Shown: piece after piece, positions 7,552 through 16,363 of the stretch
Layout: every line of letters starts with the position of its first letter
Position numbering within the stretch: position 1 is the stretch's first letter
NCBI GenBank assembly: GCA_964550175.1
Contig: CAZJXP010000001.1
Span: 124,001 to 188,000 of the forward strand
Origin: DSQK01 sp964550175
GTDB lineage: Archaea > Nanobdellota > Nanobdellia > Woesearchaeales > ARS49
Direction of reading: 5' to 3'
Length of the DNA stretch: 64,000 bases
Made by a program: the position numbers and the translations under genes
The notes under the pieces: model-generated
Told to the model about the DNA's origin: nothing
The model's input: the letters and a program-made list of their open reading frames with translations, nothing else
The model's database searches: none

Positions 7552-9450
7552 ATGACAGACAAACCAGAAAGCTACGGCGCGAAAGAAATCCAAGTGCTCG
7601 AAGGCATGGACGCGGTCAGAAAACGACCAGGAATGTTCATCGGCACCACGGACGTTCGCGGCATGCACCACCTCGCGTACGAGGCCATCGACAACGCGAT
7701 AGACGAAGCGCTTGCCGGCTATTGCACCAAGATAAAGCTCATCCTGCGTGCAGACCATTACGTTACGGTAGAGGACAACGGACGCGGCATCCCGGTCGAC
7801 ATTCACCCGAAGTTCGGCATACCGGCCGTAACGGTCGTCATGACGATGCTCCACGCCGGCGGAAAGTTCGACAAGAACGTCTACAAGGTCTCGGGCGGCC
7901 TGCACGGCGTAGGTATTACTTGTACGAACGCGCTTTCTGAGCGATTGATTGTACACGTGAAAAGAGACGGTAGAATCTGGCGACAAGAATTCCGTCAAGG
8001 AAAGCCGTTCACGGAATTAGAGAATCTTGGCCCGGCGAACAGCACCGGCACGGCCATCACGTTCAAGCCTGACTTCACCATCATCGAAAAGAACGATTTC
8101 AACTACGAAACATTGATGACTCGACTTCGAGAATTAGCTTTTCTCAACAAGGGAATCGACATCACCATCCGGGATGAACGAACTGAACCTATCAAGGAAG
8201 AGAACTTCAAGTTCGAGGGCGGCATCACGCAGTTCGTCGAATTCATCAACAAAAGCAAGCAGAAACTTTTCCACAAAGTCTTCTACGTCGACAAGGAAGT
8301 CAACGGCCACCGTATTGAGGTCGCGCTGCAGTACACCCTCGACTACAACGAGACGCTGTTCTCGTTCGCGAACAACATCAACACGCACGAAGGCGGCTCG
8401 CACGTCACGGGATTCAAGTCCGCGATTACTCGAACCATCAACAACTACGCCGAAAAGCAGAAACTCATTGACAACAACTTGACAGCGGAAGACGTCCGCG
8501 AAGGATTGACCGCGATCATCTCCGTCAAAGTTCCCAATCCCCAATTCGAAGGACAGACCAAAACCAAATTAGGAAACAGCGAAGTCAAGGGCATCGTCGA
8601 TTCGGCGGTTTCTGAAGCACTATCAGACTTCTTCGAGGAAAACCCGTCCGCCGGAAAGGCCATCATCGCGAAGTGCGTCGACGCCTTCCGCGCGCGAGAA
8701 GCCGCGCGCAAGGCACGCGAACTTGTTCGTAGAAAGGGCGCGCTCGAATACTCCACGTTGCCGGGCAAATTGGCCGACTGCGCCTCGCGCGACCCGACCA
8801 AGTCCGAAATCTTCCTCGTCGAAGGAGACTCCGCCGGCGGAAGCGCGAAACAAGGACGCAACCGAGAATTCCAGGCCATCCTCCCATTGAAAGGAAAAAT
8901 CCTGAACGTCGAAAAGGCGAGACTCCTAAAGGTCTTGCAGAACGACGAAATCGGAACCATCATCACGGCCCTAGGAACTTCTATCGGGGACGAGTTTGAC
9001 ATCACCAAATTAAGATACCACAAGATCGTCATCATGACGGACGCGGACGTTGACGGAAGTCACATCGCGTGTTTGCTTTTGACGTTCTTCTACCGCTACT
9101 TCCCCGCGCTCGTCGAACAAGGGCACATCTATCTCGCGCTTCCGCCGCTCTATAAGTTGCAACGCGGCAAGAGCTCGAAGTACGTGTACAGCGACGAAGA
9201 AAAGGATTTGGCGCTGAAGGACATGGGCGACAATGTTGGAATACAAAGATACAAAGGTCTTGGTGAGATGAACCCGCAGCAATTGTGGGAAACCACGATG
9301 GACCCTGAAGTCCGAAGCCTGAAGCAGATCAAGATTGACGACGCGGTCGCGGCGAACCAGATGTTCTCCATCCTCATGGGCGACGAAGTCGAGCCGCGAA
9401 AGGACTTCATCTTATCCAATGCGAAAGAAGTCAAGGAATTGGACGTTTAA
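7552..9450 (+). CDS. gyrB: DNA gyrase subunit B
   Basis: The 632-aa protein has full GyrB architecture: a GHKL ATPase domain (EAIDNAIDEALAG, then DNGRGIPVDIHP and the GGLHGVG lid motif), a transducer domain, and a TOPRIM domain with LVEGDSAGGSAKQGR and a DADVDGSHI metal site. The C-terminus has the RYKGLGEM segment. With GyrA it introduces negative supercoils using ATP. The length matches GyrB rather than archaeal Topo VI-B. No gyrA is adjacent, although the two often neighbour each other. The family is bacterial in origin and known from several archaeal groups. Confidence 0.97.
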   Translation: MTDKPESYGAKEIQVLEGMDAVRKRPGMFIGTTDVRGMHHLAYEAIDNAIDEALAGYCTKIKLILRADHYVTVEDNGRGIPVDIHPKFGIPAVTVVMTMLHAGGKFDKNVYKVSGGLHGVGITCTNALSERLIVHVKRDGRIWRQEFRQGKPFTELENLGPANSTGTAITFKPDFTIIEKNDFNYETLMTRLRELAFLNKGIDITIRDERTEPIKEENFKFEGGITQFVEFINKSKQKLFHKVFYVDKEVNGHRIEVALQYTLDYNETLFSFANNINTHEGGSHVTGFKSAITRTINNYAEKQKLIDNNLTAEDVREGLTAIISVKVPNPQFEGQTKTKLGNSEVKGIVDSAVSEALSDFFEENPSAGKAIIAKCVDAFRAREAARKARELVRRKGALEYSTLPGKLADCASRDPTKSEIFLVEGDSAGGSAKQGRNREFQAILPLKGKILNVEKARLLKVLQNDEIGTIITALGTSIGDEFDITKLRYHKIVIMTDADVDGSHIACLLLTFFYRYFPALVEQGHIYLALPPLYKLQRGKSSKYVYSDEEKDLALKDMGDNVGIQRYKGLGEMNPQQLWETTMDPEVRSLKQIKIDDAVAANQMFSILMGDEVEPRKDFILSNAKEVKELDV

Positions 9451-9881
9451 ATCTCTTTTTCGTATCTCTTGATAAGTGCATCCGCAGCATCAAGTCTGGC
9501 ACGATCTTCTTTGTCCTGCGCAATAATCTCCCTAAATTCTTGCTCTTCCTTACGTTCGTGCCCACGCGCAAAATCCGGATCAAACCCTTTACTGCGCAAG
9601 TACGATTCTGCCGCGGCTCGATGTTCACGCAACATTTCTATTGCTTCGTGCTTATCAATACTGCCGCGATCATAAAGGCAGATAACTCGCTGAATTAACG
9701 GAGCGCTGTCATTCCGCATATGAAACGGAAACAGTGCGACATGATTCGTGGCGACATCTCGGATGGCAATTTCATAACGATGAAGTTCGCAATCGGCAAT
9801 AACTCCTTTTGCCAATGCTTGTGGCACGGGCTTTTCGGCGAGCGCCTCTTCTACCACCGATGAAAGATAATATCTGCCCAT
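9447..9881 (-). CDS. Unknown 144-aa protein, convergent with gyrB
   Basis: I do not recognise this protein. The open frame extends much further upstream, but that part is antisense to the eS1 gene. ATG at 9881 (MGRYYLSSVVEEAL) has a TTTTAAAA box about 30 bp upstream. The N-terminal half is compact alpha/beta. The C-terminal half, from about residue 85, is a charged helix with many Arg and Glu, and may be a coiled coil. It overlaps the gyrB stop by 4 bp. Confidence 0.55.
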   Translation of the reverse strand: MGRYYLSSVVEEALAEKPVPQALAKGVIADCELHRYEIAIRDVATNHVALFPFHMRNDSAPLIQRVICLYDRGSIDKHEAIEMLREHRAAAESYLRSKGFDPDFARGHERKEEQEFREIIAQDKEDRARLDAADALIKRYEKEI

Positions 9882-9966
9882 AGTAAACGGGGACAACTGC
9901 CGTTTTAAAAAGGTTATGACTTCCGAACGATACCTTTTTAAACCCCCTCTTGTCCGTTCATGATAC

Positions 9967-10635
9967 ATGGCAAAACCCGTCGCGAAAGCACAGGCAGTCA
10001 AGAAGCAATGGATCCCCATTGTCGCGCCTAAAGTGTTCAACGAAACCTGGATTGGCGAAAGCCTTCTCGGAGACCCGAACGTCGCAATCGGCCGCACGTT
10101 AACCGTCAGCATGACGACCTTAACCAACGACATCCAGAAGCAGCACGTCAACCTCTCATTCAAGATCAACGAATTCAAGAAGGATGTTTTGAACACCGAA
10201 TTGATCGCGTACCACTTCAGCCCGAGCGCGACGCGACGATTCGTCCGACGCGCCCGAACCAAGATCGACGACAGCTTCCTCGGCGTCACGGCAGACGGCA
10301 AGCAGTTGCGCATCAAGCCCCTCATCGTCACTCGCTCGAAGGCCCAAGGCGGCGTCCGAGCCGGAATCCATAAGGCAGCCCGAGAATTCTTCATCCTGCA
10401 GTTGAGCAAGATGAAGCTCGAAGCCTTCTGGAACGAATTGCTCTCACACAACCTGCAAAAGGCGCTCGGCGAATCCTTGCGCAAGATCTACCCGCTCTCA
10501 TCGTGCGAAGTCCGCTGGGTCTTCGTCGCGGGCGAAGGGGTTCCGCCGGTCATCGCGGAAGAGATCAAGAAGGAAGAGACGACCGAAGAAATTCTCGAAG
10601 ACGCGATTGCCGACGCAGAAACCGTCGCGCAGTAA
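9967..10635 (+). CDS. rps3ae: 30S ribosomal protein eS1 (S3Ae)
   Basis: The 222-aa protein matches the archaeal/eukaryotic eS1 family in length and sequence, with WIPIVAPKVFNETWIGESL near the N-terminus and a VRRARTKIDDSF segment. The C-terminal tail is acidic (KKEETTEEILEDAIAD). It is a structural component of the small ribosomal subunit near the mRNA exit. A TATA-like CCTTTTTAAACC lies about 30 bp upstream of the ATG. It is followed 32 bp later by bud32 in the same direction, so the two may be cotranscribed. Confidence 0.95.
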   Translation: MAKPVAKAQAVKKQWIPIVAPKVFNETWIGESLLGDPNVAIGRTLTVSMTTLTNDIQKQHVNLSFKINEFKKDVLNTELIAYHFSPSATRRFVRRARTKIDDSFLGVTADGKQLRIKPLIVTRSKAQGGVRAGIHKAAREFFILQLSKMKLEAFWNELLSHNLQKALGESLRKIYPLSSCEVRWVFVAGEGVPPVIAEEIKKEETTEEILEDAIADAETVAQ

Positions 10636-10667
10636 GCTTTTAATTCTCGACACGCTCAATGAACTAA

Positions 10668-11249
10668 ATGAAGCTCGGCCACGGCGCGGAAGCAATCGTT
10701 CTCAAGCACGGCAAGCATGCTATCAAGGAACGTGTTGCAAAAGCGTATCGCCATCCGATTCTTGACGTTCAGCTACGAAAGTCCCGAACGCGGCGCGAGG
10801 CGAACTTGCTGCGAAAACTGCACGCGCTCGGATTTCCGGTCCCTCAATTTATTGATTCTGATGATTCTAAGATGACGCTCACGATGGAATACGTCAAGGC
10901 GCCGAAGGTCCGCGACGTCAAGCTTTTACCTCTCTGTGTTGAAATCGGAAAGAATGTCGGACTGCTACACAAGCACGACATCGTGCACGGGGATTTGACA
11001 ACCAGCAACATGCTCCGCTCGGACGTCGTCGTGTTCATCGACTTCGGGCTCAGCTTCGTTTCGACAAAAGCGGAAGACAAAGCAGTTGATTTGAACTTGT
11101 TGCATCAAGCATTGACGAGCGCGCACAACGAGGTTTCCGCTCAAGCCTGGACTAAGATGATGACCGGCTACAAGCAAGGAAACCCAAACTGGAAAGAAGT
11201 TTTGACTCAATTGGAAAAAGTAAAAAAAAGAGGAAGAAACAAGGCTTAG
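10668..11249 (+). CDS. bud32: KEOPS complex kinase/ATPase Bud32
   Basis: The 193-aa protein is a minimal protein kinase fold of the Bud32/PRPK family. It has the glycine-poor N-lobe with KERVAKAYRHP, the catalytic loop HGDLTTSNML, and the metal-binding FIDFGLS motif, with a short C-lobe and a basic tail (KKRGRNKA). Bud32 is part of KEOPS, which makes t6A on ANN-decoding tRNAs. In many archaea it is fused or adjacent to kae1; here kae1 is not in the window. It overlaps the convergent gene at 11246 by 4 bp. Confidence 0.93.
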   Translation: MKLGHGAEAIVLKHGKHAIKERVAKAYRHPILDVQLRKSRTRREANLLRKLHALGFPVPQFIDSDDSKMTLTMEYVKAPKVRDVKLLPLCVEIGKNVGLLHKHDIVHGDLTTSNMLRSDVVVFIDFGLSFVSTKAEDKAVDLNLLHQALTSAHNEVSAQAWTKMMTGYKQGNPNWKEVLTQLEKVKKRGRNKA

Positions 11250-11557
11250 CGGTAGTTGTCGCCGATTTGCTTTTCTTCAAACTTGCCGCGGACGTTTATC
11301 TTTCGGGTTTCGCCCTGCTTGCCGCGCACATTCAACTCATAGACTGCGCGCTCATCATCGGGATGAAGGCAAATGACCGGTTTTTCGCTGACGCCGAGTC
11401 GCTTTCCGCAATAGCAGTCAACTGCCGCGCTCGGCAATTGAGCGAATCGGTCGACAAAATAAGTCTCGCTCTTCGCGACCTTTCCGTCAACCGCTATCTG
11501 TTCCGTCTTGTCACCGACGATCACGTTGATCGTTCGGGTATTCTCAGCCGTATTCAT
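11246..11557 (-). CDS. Unknown 103-aa protein
   Basis: I do not recognise this protein. It is small, strand-rich and soluble, with a YCGKRLGVSE stretch and a VICLHPDDERAVYEL stretch, which could be a beta-barrel-like fold with one exposed Cys pair. It converges on bud32. The gene 65 bp upstream on the same strand (11622) shares the same small size and a similar Cys-containing style, so they may be distant relatives or cotranscribed. Confidence 0.45.
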   Translation of the reverse strand: MNTAENTRTINVIVGDKTEQIAVDGKVAKSETYFVDRFAQLPSAAVDCYCGKRLGVSEKPVICLHPDDERAVYELNVRGKQGETRKINVRGKFEEKQIGDNYR

Positions 11558-11621
11558 GGAATCTCCCCACGGGTCTTCACTCCGGGAAGCATCAGCTCAG
11601 AACGAGCCCTTAAAAGGGTTT

Positions 11622-11918
11622 CTATTTAATTCGACGGACATAATAACAGACAAACGCTGAGGATTTCCTGACGCCGTATTGCACGGTAGCAATTTGGCCC
11701 GTATCCATATCTTCCAACGGAATTTCTTTCGGGGCAGCATTCGGCGTGATGACGCATTTATGCGGCCCGACTTGAATGACTCCGCAAAGACAGCTGCGCG
11801 GGGCAGAAATCGCATATTCCTGTCCGACATACCCTAAAGCGCCACGGGTGCTTTCGCGGCCGACGGTTACACAGATCGATAAGTCCTTCGTTATGTCGTT
11901 CTTTCTGTCTTCACTCAT
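11622..11918 (-). CDS. Unknown 98-aa protein directly behind tRNA-Pro
   Basis: I do not recognise this protein. The frame stays open upstream through the tRNA, but ATG at 11918 (MSEDRKND) lies 2 nt after the tRNA-Pro 3' end and is the sensible start. The protein is strand-rich with a CLCGVIQVGPHKCVITP segment, and resembles in style the 103-aa neighbour. As with tRNA-Leu and its methyltransferase, release of the mRNA by tRNA 3' processing is likely. Confidence 0.5.
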   Translation of the reverse strand: MSEDRKNDITKDLSICVTVGRESTRGALGYVGQEYAISAPRSCLCGVIQVGPHKCVITPNAAPKEIPLEDMDTGQIATVQYGVRKSSAFVCYYVRRIK

Positions 11919-11920
11919 AA

Positions 11921-11993
11921 TGAGGCCGGGGGGATTTGAACCCCCATCGGACGAACCCCAATCGCCAATCCTACCAAGTTGGACTACGGCCCC
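11921..11993 (-). tRNA. tRNA-Pro(GGG)
   Basis: On the minus strand, acceptor GGGGCCG pairs with CGGCCTC, the anticodon stem is GGCGA/TCGTC with loop TTGGGGT (anticodon GGG), and the T arm is GGGGG-TTCAAAT-CCCCC. The discriminator is A at 11921. A TATA-like CCTTTATAAAGC lies about 27-37 bp upstream. No CCA is encoded. Confidence 0.95.
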
Positions 11994-12060
11994 GTAGTTT
12001 GTTGAAAACTCCAGAAGTTGCTTTATAAAGGTTTGTGACACCTGAACAAAGTAAATCGCG

Positions 12061-12414
12061 CTAACGTCCGCAGAATGCCGGAGTCTCTTTCTGCACGACT
12101 TCGCCTGAAGGGGCGCACGCATAGTGGTGATAACATCCCACTTCATCGTACTCTGCGCAAAGCTCCGCAGGAGTTCCGTCTTTTTCAACGTAAGAAACGC
12201 AATCAGCTTTCACAACGCAGTCAGTCGTATCACCAATCATTTCCGCAGACGTTGTTGAAGCGCCAGGAGGCGGCGTGGTCGTTGAGCGCACCGGAGGGGT
12301 TGCCGCGGCAGTCGTCTCGGTCGTTTTCGTCGGCGTGGCTGCCGGGATCACCGTCTCACGAGCGCAACCTACAAGCACGAGAAGAACCAGGATGAGAACA
12401 ATCCCTTTTTTCAT
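12061..12414 (-). CDS. Putative secreted lipoprotein, Cys-rich
   Basis: The 117-aa protein starts with a signal sequence ending in a lipobox-like LVLVGC (Cys at residue 17), then a Thr/Pro/Ala-rich linker (residues about 20-55) typical of surface proteins. A small globular domain with six cysteines follows (DCVVKADCVSY, ELCAEYDEVGCYHHYAC, CGR). ATG at 12414 begins the signal peptide; the upstream open frame is not coding. It probably sits on the outer face of the membrane. The domain resembles short disulfide-rich domains of archaeal surface proteins, but I cannot name it. Confidence 0.65.
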   Translation of the reverse strand: MKKGIVLILVLLVLVGCARETVIPAATPTKTTETTAAATPPVRSTTTPPPGASTTSAEMIGDTTDCVVKADCVSYVEKDGTPAELCAEYDEVGCYHHYACAPSGEVVQKETPAFCGR

Positions 12415-12529
12415 ACGATGCAGTAATGCAATCAGACATAAAAACATATCGTAAACCGTCAACAGTTCTGACTCAGATAAGTTAATTAATGACTGTTCCG
12501 ACGTACTATCAGCAAAAGGAGGTCGATCT

Positions 12530-12922
12530 ATGGCAAAACAAGCTACTTCGCCCGCGGAATGGGTGCTGCGCATCGGCATTTTCGGGTCATTCTTAGGACA
12601 CGGCATCTTCGCACTGGGCATCAAGCAAAGCTGGATTCCATTCTTCACCGCAGTCGGATTTTCATCGACAACGGCAACGACATTGATGCCGTTTATCGGC
12701 GGACTCGATATCGCGGTGGCGGTATTTGCCCTGTTCTGGCCGATACGGCTCGTGTTGATCTGGGCCACTATCTGGGGTTTCGCGACCGCACTCATCCGGC
12801 CGATAGCCGGCGATCCCATCTGGGACTTTGTCGAACGCTGGGCAAACTGGGCCGCGCCGCTGGCGCTGTTGCTACTGCACGGCTTGCCGAAGAAGCTGGC
12901 GGATTTGTTCAAGGTTAAGTGA
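12530..12922 (+). CDS. Membrane protein with four predicted helices
   Basis: The 130-aa protein is strongly hydrophobic with about four transmembrane segments (around residues 12-30, 45-65, 70-90 and 105-122). A strong Shine-Dalgarno sequence, AAAGGAGG, precedes the ATG by about 8 bp, which is stronger than in most leaderless genes here. Overall layout resembles DoxX-like small membrane proteins, with an early GHGIFALGIK stretch, but the match is too weak to name the family. Confidence 0.6.
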   Translation: MAKQATSPAEWVLRIGIFGSFLGHGIFALGIKQSWIPFFTAVGFSSTTATTLMPFIGGLDIAVAVFALFWPIRLVLIWATIWGFATALIRPIAGDPIWDFVERWANWAAPLALLLLHGLPKKLADLFKVK

Positions 12923-12949
12923 ACTTATTTTTTTCTTTTTTTATTGCGG

Positions 12950-13073
12950 AAAAGCTTATAAAGGGTCATTCGTCTCACAATACTATGATGGCAGTTGATT
13001 TGATTCATTGTTAGTATACCCCTCTTCGAAGTATTTTCCAATTCAAACATGACCTTTCAGAGGTCTCTTCATT
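12950..13073 (+). promoter_or_regulatory. tRNA-His promoter and leader
   Basis: A strong TATA-like AAAGCTTATAAAGG lies at about 12950-12963, but tRNA-His begins only at 13074, leaving a leader of roughly 90 nt. The leader contains a nine-codon open frame starting at 12985 and a small hairpin GACCT/AGGTC (13051-13065) just before the tRNA. Whether the mini-frame is translated is unknown. Confidence 0.35.
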
Positions 13074-13145
13074 GGTGGCTATAGTTTAGTGGCAGAACGC
13101 GCGGCTGTGGCCCGCGCGACCCGGGTTCGATTCCCGGTAGCCGCC
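13074..13145 (+). tRNA. tRNA-His(GTG)
   Basis: The acceptor stem includes an encoded G-1 (13074) opposite C73 (13145), as expected for histidine tRNA, followed by GTGGCTA/TAGCCGCC pairing. The anticodon stem is rich in G-C and the loop holds GTG. The T arm is CCGGG-TTCGATT-CCCGG. The gene for histidyl-tRNA synthetase follows 168 bp downstream. Confidence 0.95.
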
Positions 13146-13154
13146 CTTTGCAAG

Positions 13155-13262
13155 TCAGCGTTAGCTCTCCCCGGCACACTTTTTACCGGCGATATTGGTA
13201 GCGTCGTTACGTCCGTAACAATCGCGACGACGACACGTCCAATCGGGGCGGTAAAAAGTAAC
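13155..13262. repeat. Palindromic intergenic repeat, copy 4
   Basis: The core (13178-13260) runs from ACTTTTTACCGGCG to CGGGGCGGTAAAAAGT. Its reverse complement is identical to copy 5 at 28781-28855, except for 7 extra bases (TAACGAC on the complementary strand). The left flank GCGTTAGCTCTCCCCGGCA matches copy 10. It lies between tRNA-His and hisS. Confidence 0.85.
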
Positions 13263-13312
13263 TACAACTTCTTGACAAATGTTTATAAACAAAAACAACG
13301 AGGATTGGGACA

Positions 13313-14578
13313 ATGACCTTCCAAGGCGTAAAAGGGACGGAAGACTGGTATCCGGAGAAAAAAGCGGTGCAGCGGGACGTGTTCAACACGCTCCGAAAAG
13401 CCGCGTTGAGCTTCGGATTCATGGAAGTCGAAAGTCCAGCAATGGAAACGCTAGGATTACTCACGGCGAAATCAGGCCAAGAAGCCGTCTCGCAAATCTT
13501 CACCTTAGACAAGCGCTCGACTGAAGAATTAGGGTTAAGATTCGATCTCACCGTGCCGTACACAAGAATGTTCGTCGCGAAGCAAAAGGCCATTCCCAAA
13601 CCAGTTAAGTGGTTCGGCATTGACAAAGTGTGGCGCTACGAGGCGCCGCAGAAAGGCCGTTCAAGAGAATTCTACCAGCTGAGCGTCGAGCTGTTCGGCT
13701 CAAACAAGCCCGAAGCCGATGCGGACGTCATCTGCTTAGCAATTGATTGTTTGAACCGCTTCGATTTGAACGAAAACGAATTCGTCGTGAAGATGAACAA
13801 CCGTAAATTGTTGGAAGGAATGCTTTTGCAAGCCACCGTCCCGAAAAGCTCAATTGATGCGATAACCCGCGTCATCGACAAGAAATCAAAAGTCTCAGCC
13901 GAAGACTTTGTCAAACTCCTGTTAACCGAAGGGCTGACGCAAGAACAGGCCGATGCGGTCATCTCCATCGTTTCCATCAAAGGCACGCCGAAAGCCGCGC
14001 TTGACGTCATCAAAACACGAAAACTCTCCAACGAATCCGTCATCGGACTAGCCGAATTCGAAAAAGTGTTAGCATTGCTCCCAGCGGGCTACGTCGAAAT
14101 CGACCTAAGTTTAGCTCGCGGACTTGCGTACTACACCGGCACCGTGTTCGAAATCGCGGACCGAAAAGGCGACTTTCGCGCAATCGCGGGCGGCGGACGG
14201 TACGATGGACTGGTCGAACAGTTCGGCGGCGAGCCTACTCCTGCGGTCGGGTTCGGCATGGGCGACAAGACCTTATGGCTCGTCTTAGACGCGACCGGCA
14301 AATTACCCCAGCCGCAAATCGGACCGGAATACTACGTCGTAACCGTAACGCCTGAACTTTCGGAAGAAGCCCTCAAGATAGCGTCCAAATTGTCGCGCAA
14401 AAGCTCCTGTGATTTAGACCTGATGGGCCGCAAATTCGGCAAGCAATTGGAATACGCGAACGCCATCGGCGCAAGAAAAGTCGTCATCCTCGGCCCGAAA
14501 GAACTGGCCGACAAACAAGTCAAAATCAAAGACATGCAGACCGGCGAAGAACGCCTGGTCGATATAGAAAAACTATGA
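13313..14578 (+). CDS. hisS: Histidyl-tRNA synthetase
   Basis: The 421-aa class II synthetase has motif 1 at the N-terminus, motif 2 (KVWRYEAPQKGRSREFYQ), the histidine-specific LARGLAYYTGTVFE segment, motif 3 (GGGRYDGLVEQFGG with PAVGFGMG), and a C-terminal anticodon-binding domain from about residue 330. It charges tRNA-His with histidine. The tRNA-His gene is immediately upstream, so the enzyme and its substrate are encoded side by side. It is followed by a small membrane protein gene 9 bp later. Confidence 0.97.
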   Translation: MTFQGVKGTEDWYPEKKAVQRDVFNTLRKAALSFGFMEVESPAMETLGLLTAKSGQEAVSQIFTLDKRSTEELGLRFDLTVPYTRMFVAKQKAIPKPVKWFGIDKVWRYEAPQKGRSREFYQLSVELFGSNKPEADADVICLAIDCLNRFDLNENEFVVKMNNRKLLEGMLLQATVPKSSIDAITRVIDKKSKVSAEDFVKLLLTEGLTQEQADAVISIVSIKGTPKAALDVIKTRKLSNESVIGLAEFEKVLALLPAGYVEIDLSLARGLAYYTGTVFEIADRKGDFRAIAGGGRYDGLVEQFGGEPTPAVGFGMGDKTLWLVLDATGKLPQPQIGPEYYVVTVTPELSEEALKIASKLSRKSSCDLDLMGRKFGKQLEYANAIGARKVVILGPKELADKQVKIKDMQTGEERLVDIEKL

Positions 14579-14587
14579 GGTGAACGT

Positions 14588-14719
14588 ATGGCAATTGTTG
14601 GAGCGATAATAACGATAGTGTTCGGCGTCTTGGTGCTTGCACTGCCAGGCTTCCTCCGATGGATCATCGGCGGCTACTTGATTTTGACCGGACTGCTTGC
14701 GTTGTTCGGCGCGCTTTAG
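14588..14719 (+). CDS. Small membrane protein, DUF3096 family
   Basis: The 43-aa peptide has the DUF3096 layout: two short hydrophobic helices (IITIVFGVLVLALP, then YLILTGLLALFG) separated by a FLRWIIGG turn. ATG at 14588 follows the hisS stop by 9 bp, with a GAGGTGA Shine-Dalgarno overlapping that stop. The family is widespread and uncharacterised; it is probably an integral membrane peptide. Confidence 0.75.
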   Translation: MAIVGAIITIVFGVLVLALPGFLRWIIGGYLILTGLLALFGAL

Positions 14720-14763
14720 GAATATTTATAAAACACCCTAGGGACGAGAACGCGTGAGTGAAG

Positions 14764-15150
14764 ATGTTTGATGATACACTGGGCGCTGCCCGAAATAGCA
14801 TTGATGCTCTAGTTACTTTTCCCAAAGCCCACGTTCACAAGTATGATATCCGCGCCGAACGAAAAGCGCTCGAAGCCCAAGGCATCACCACCGAAATGAT
14901 TCTTGAAGCCGTGTTCTCCTGCGTCGCGCAGGATTTGACGCGAACGCCGTACGGCTCCATCGACCTCAAACTCTCCTCGTTCTTGCGGGACGCGTCTTTG
15001 CGCGCATTGCGCATGAAAGGGCTCATCAAAGACACGGACAAATACGTCGCGCAAGTGACCGTGAAGGGCTTCCTTTCCGGCGGCTGGAAGTACTGGTTCG
15101 CCGATCCTCACGTTCCTACGGCACTGCTGCCGTACCGAAGACGTGACTAA
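14764..15150 (+). CDS. Unknown 128-aa protein
   Basis: I do not recognise this protein. It is soluble and mostly helical, with a C-terminal segment GGWKYWFADPHVPTALLPYRRRD. ATG at 14764 is preferred over GTG at 14758; a TATA-like ATATTTATAAAAC lies about 35 bp upstream. It has its own promoter and is separate from hisS. Confidence 0.5.
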   Translation: MFDDTLGAARNSIDALVTFPKAHVHKYDIRAERKALEAQGITTEMILEAVFSCVAQDLTRTPYGSIDLKLSSFLRDASLRALRMKGLIKDTDKYVAQVTVKGFLSGGWKYWFADPHVPTALLPYRRRD

Positions 15151-15204
15151 TTCTCGACTGAAAGAATTATAAACCCGTCCTAGTTCCGCAACTTGGGGCA
15201 ACCT

Positions 15205-16323
15205 ATGTCAATAGATCCTATCGGTAAAGTGAAATTCTCGTGGGCGGACACGGAACGCTATCCCATAATCCAAGGCGGAATGGGCATCGGCATTTCTTTG
15301 ATGAAATTGGCAGCCGCAGTCGGGCTTGCGGGAGGCATGGGGACGCTTTCTGCCGCGGCATTAGATCAGTTGGTTTCGATGCGCGTCGGAAAACAACTGA
15401 CCCAAGTTGAAGCTGTCGCGCGCGAAGTTTCCGACACGAAAAAAGCCTGCGGATACGCCGCAATCAACATCATGGTCAAAGCCGAAAGCAGCTATGAGGC
15501 TTCTGTTGAAGGGGCAGTTAGAGGTGGCGCGAACATGATTGTCAGCGGCGCCGGGTTCCCGCTCGATTTGCCCAAACTGGTCGAGAAATACTACGGCTCG
15601 AAAAATCATCCCATTGCGCTTGTTCCAATCGCTTCATCAGTTTCAACTCTGCGCATCGTCAACGAGCACTGGGAAAAAGAAGGATATGCCCCGCCAGCAG
15701 CCATGGTTTTGGCTGGGCCAAAATGCGCAGGCCATCTCGGGTTCAACAACCGCAAAGTCACGCAAGCGGGCGAAAACTTTTTGCGAGACTACGACCTTTT
15801 TGACGTTTTGCTCGAGCCGGTGCTCGAGTATGCGGCGAAATATGGCACACAAGTGTTCGTGGCGGGCGGAATACGCACGAAAACGGACATCGAACAAGCG
15901 CTTGCGCGCGGAGCGGCCGGCGTGCAGCTCGGAACCCCGTTCGTCGCGACGCACGAAAGCAATGCCTCCGACGATTTTAAGCAAACGCTCATCCGAAGTA
16001 GCAATAAGGACGTCAAGCTCGGCAGCAAGGACTGGGGCTCGCCCGCATTGTTCCCTTTTAGATACTTAGCGGAATCTCCGTTAGCGCAGGAAAAGATAGG
16101 ACAATTCTTCTGCATCTGCACCGCGCTCGGCACCGCAATGGCAACTCCCTTGTCCTTGAAGCCCGGCGACTGTCCGGAAGGCTACGTGAAGCCCCTCAAC
16201 GGAACCTGCCCTGCGCAAGGAAATGTCATCTGCAAAGGGTTGTACACGGTCGGAACCGAGATCGACACGATAACCCGGCTCAAGTACGCGCGAGAAGTCA
16301 TCGATGATTTAGTGAACGGCTAG
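15205..16323 (+). CDS. Nitronate monooxygenase-like flavin enzyme
   Basis: The 372-aa protein has the TIM-barrel signature of the NMO/2-nitropropane dioxygenase family: PIIQGGMGIGIS at the N-terminus, VSGAGFPLDLP in the middle, VFVAGGIRTKTDIEQAL, and GAAGVQLGTPF, which form the FMN phosphate site. The family oxidises nitronates, or in related enzymes reduces enoyl groups, in the cytoplasm. Enzymes of this annotation include FabK-type reductases, so the substrate is open. An in-frame upstream start exists at 15193, but the ATG at 15205 fits the TATA-like ATTATAAACC. Confidence 0.85.
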   Translation: MSIDPIGKVKFSWADTERYPIIQGGMGIGISLMKLAAAVGLAGGMGTLSAAALDQLVSMRVGKQLTQVEAVAREVSDTKKACGYAAINIMVKAESSYEASVEGAVRGGANMIVSGAGFPLDLPKLVEKYYGSKNHPIALVPIASSVSTLRIVNEHWEKEGYAPPAAMVLAGPKCAGHLGFNNRKVTQAGENFLRDYDLFDVLLEPVLEYAAKYGTQVFVAGGIRTKTDIEQALARGAAGVQLGTPFVATHESNASDDFKQTLIRSSNKDVKLGSKDWGSPALFPFRYLAESPLAQEKIGQFFCICTALGTAMATPLSLKPGDCPEGYVKPLNGTCPAQGNVICKGLYTVGTEIDTITRLKYAREVIDDLVNG

Positions 16324-16363
16324 AACCAATTTATTTATAAAGTCGGATTTCTTACGAACTGAT

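Noticed and set aside
9882..10484. Upstream extension of the 144-aa gene opposite eS1
   Set aside because: The extension is antisense to eS1 and has no domain. The ATG at 9881 has its own TATA-like box.
11919..12188. Open frame running from the 98-aa gene through tRNA-Pro
   Set aside because: It crosses the tRNA gene; the start at 11918 is better.
12415..12912. Long upstream extension of the lipoprotein frame
   Set aside because: It overlaps the membrane protein gene on the other strand; the signal peptide starts at 12414.
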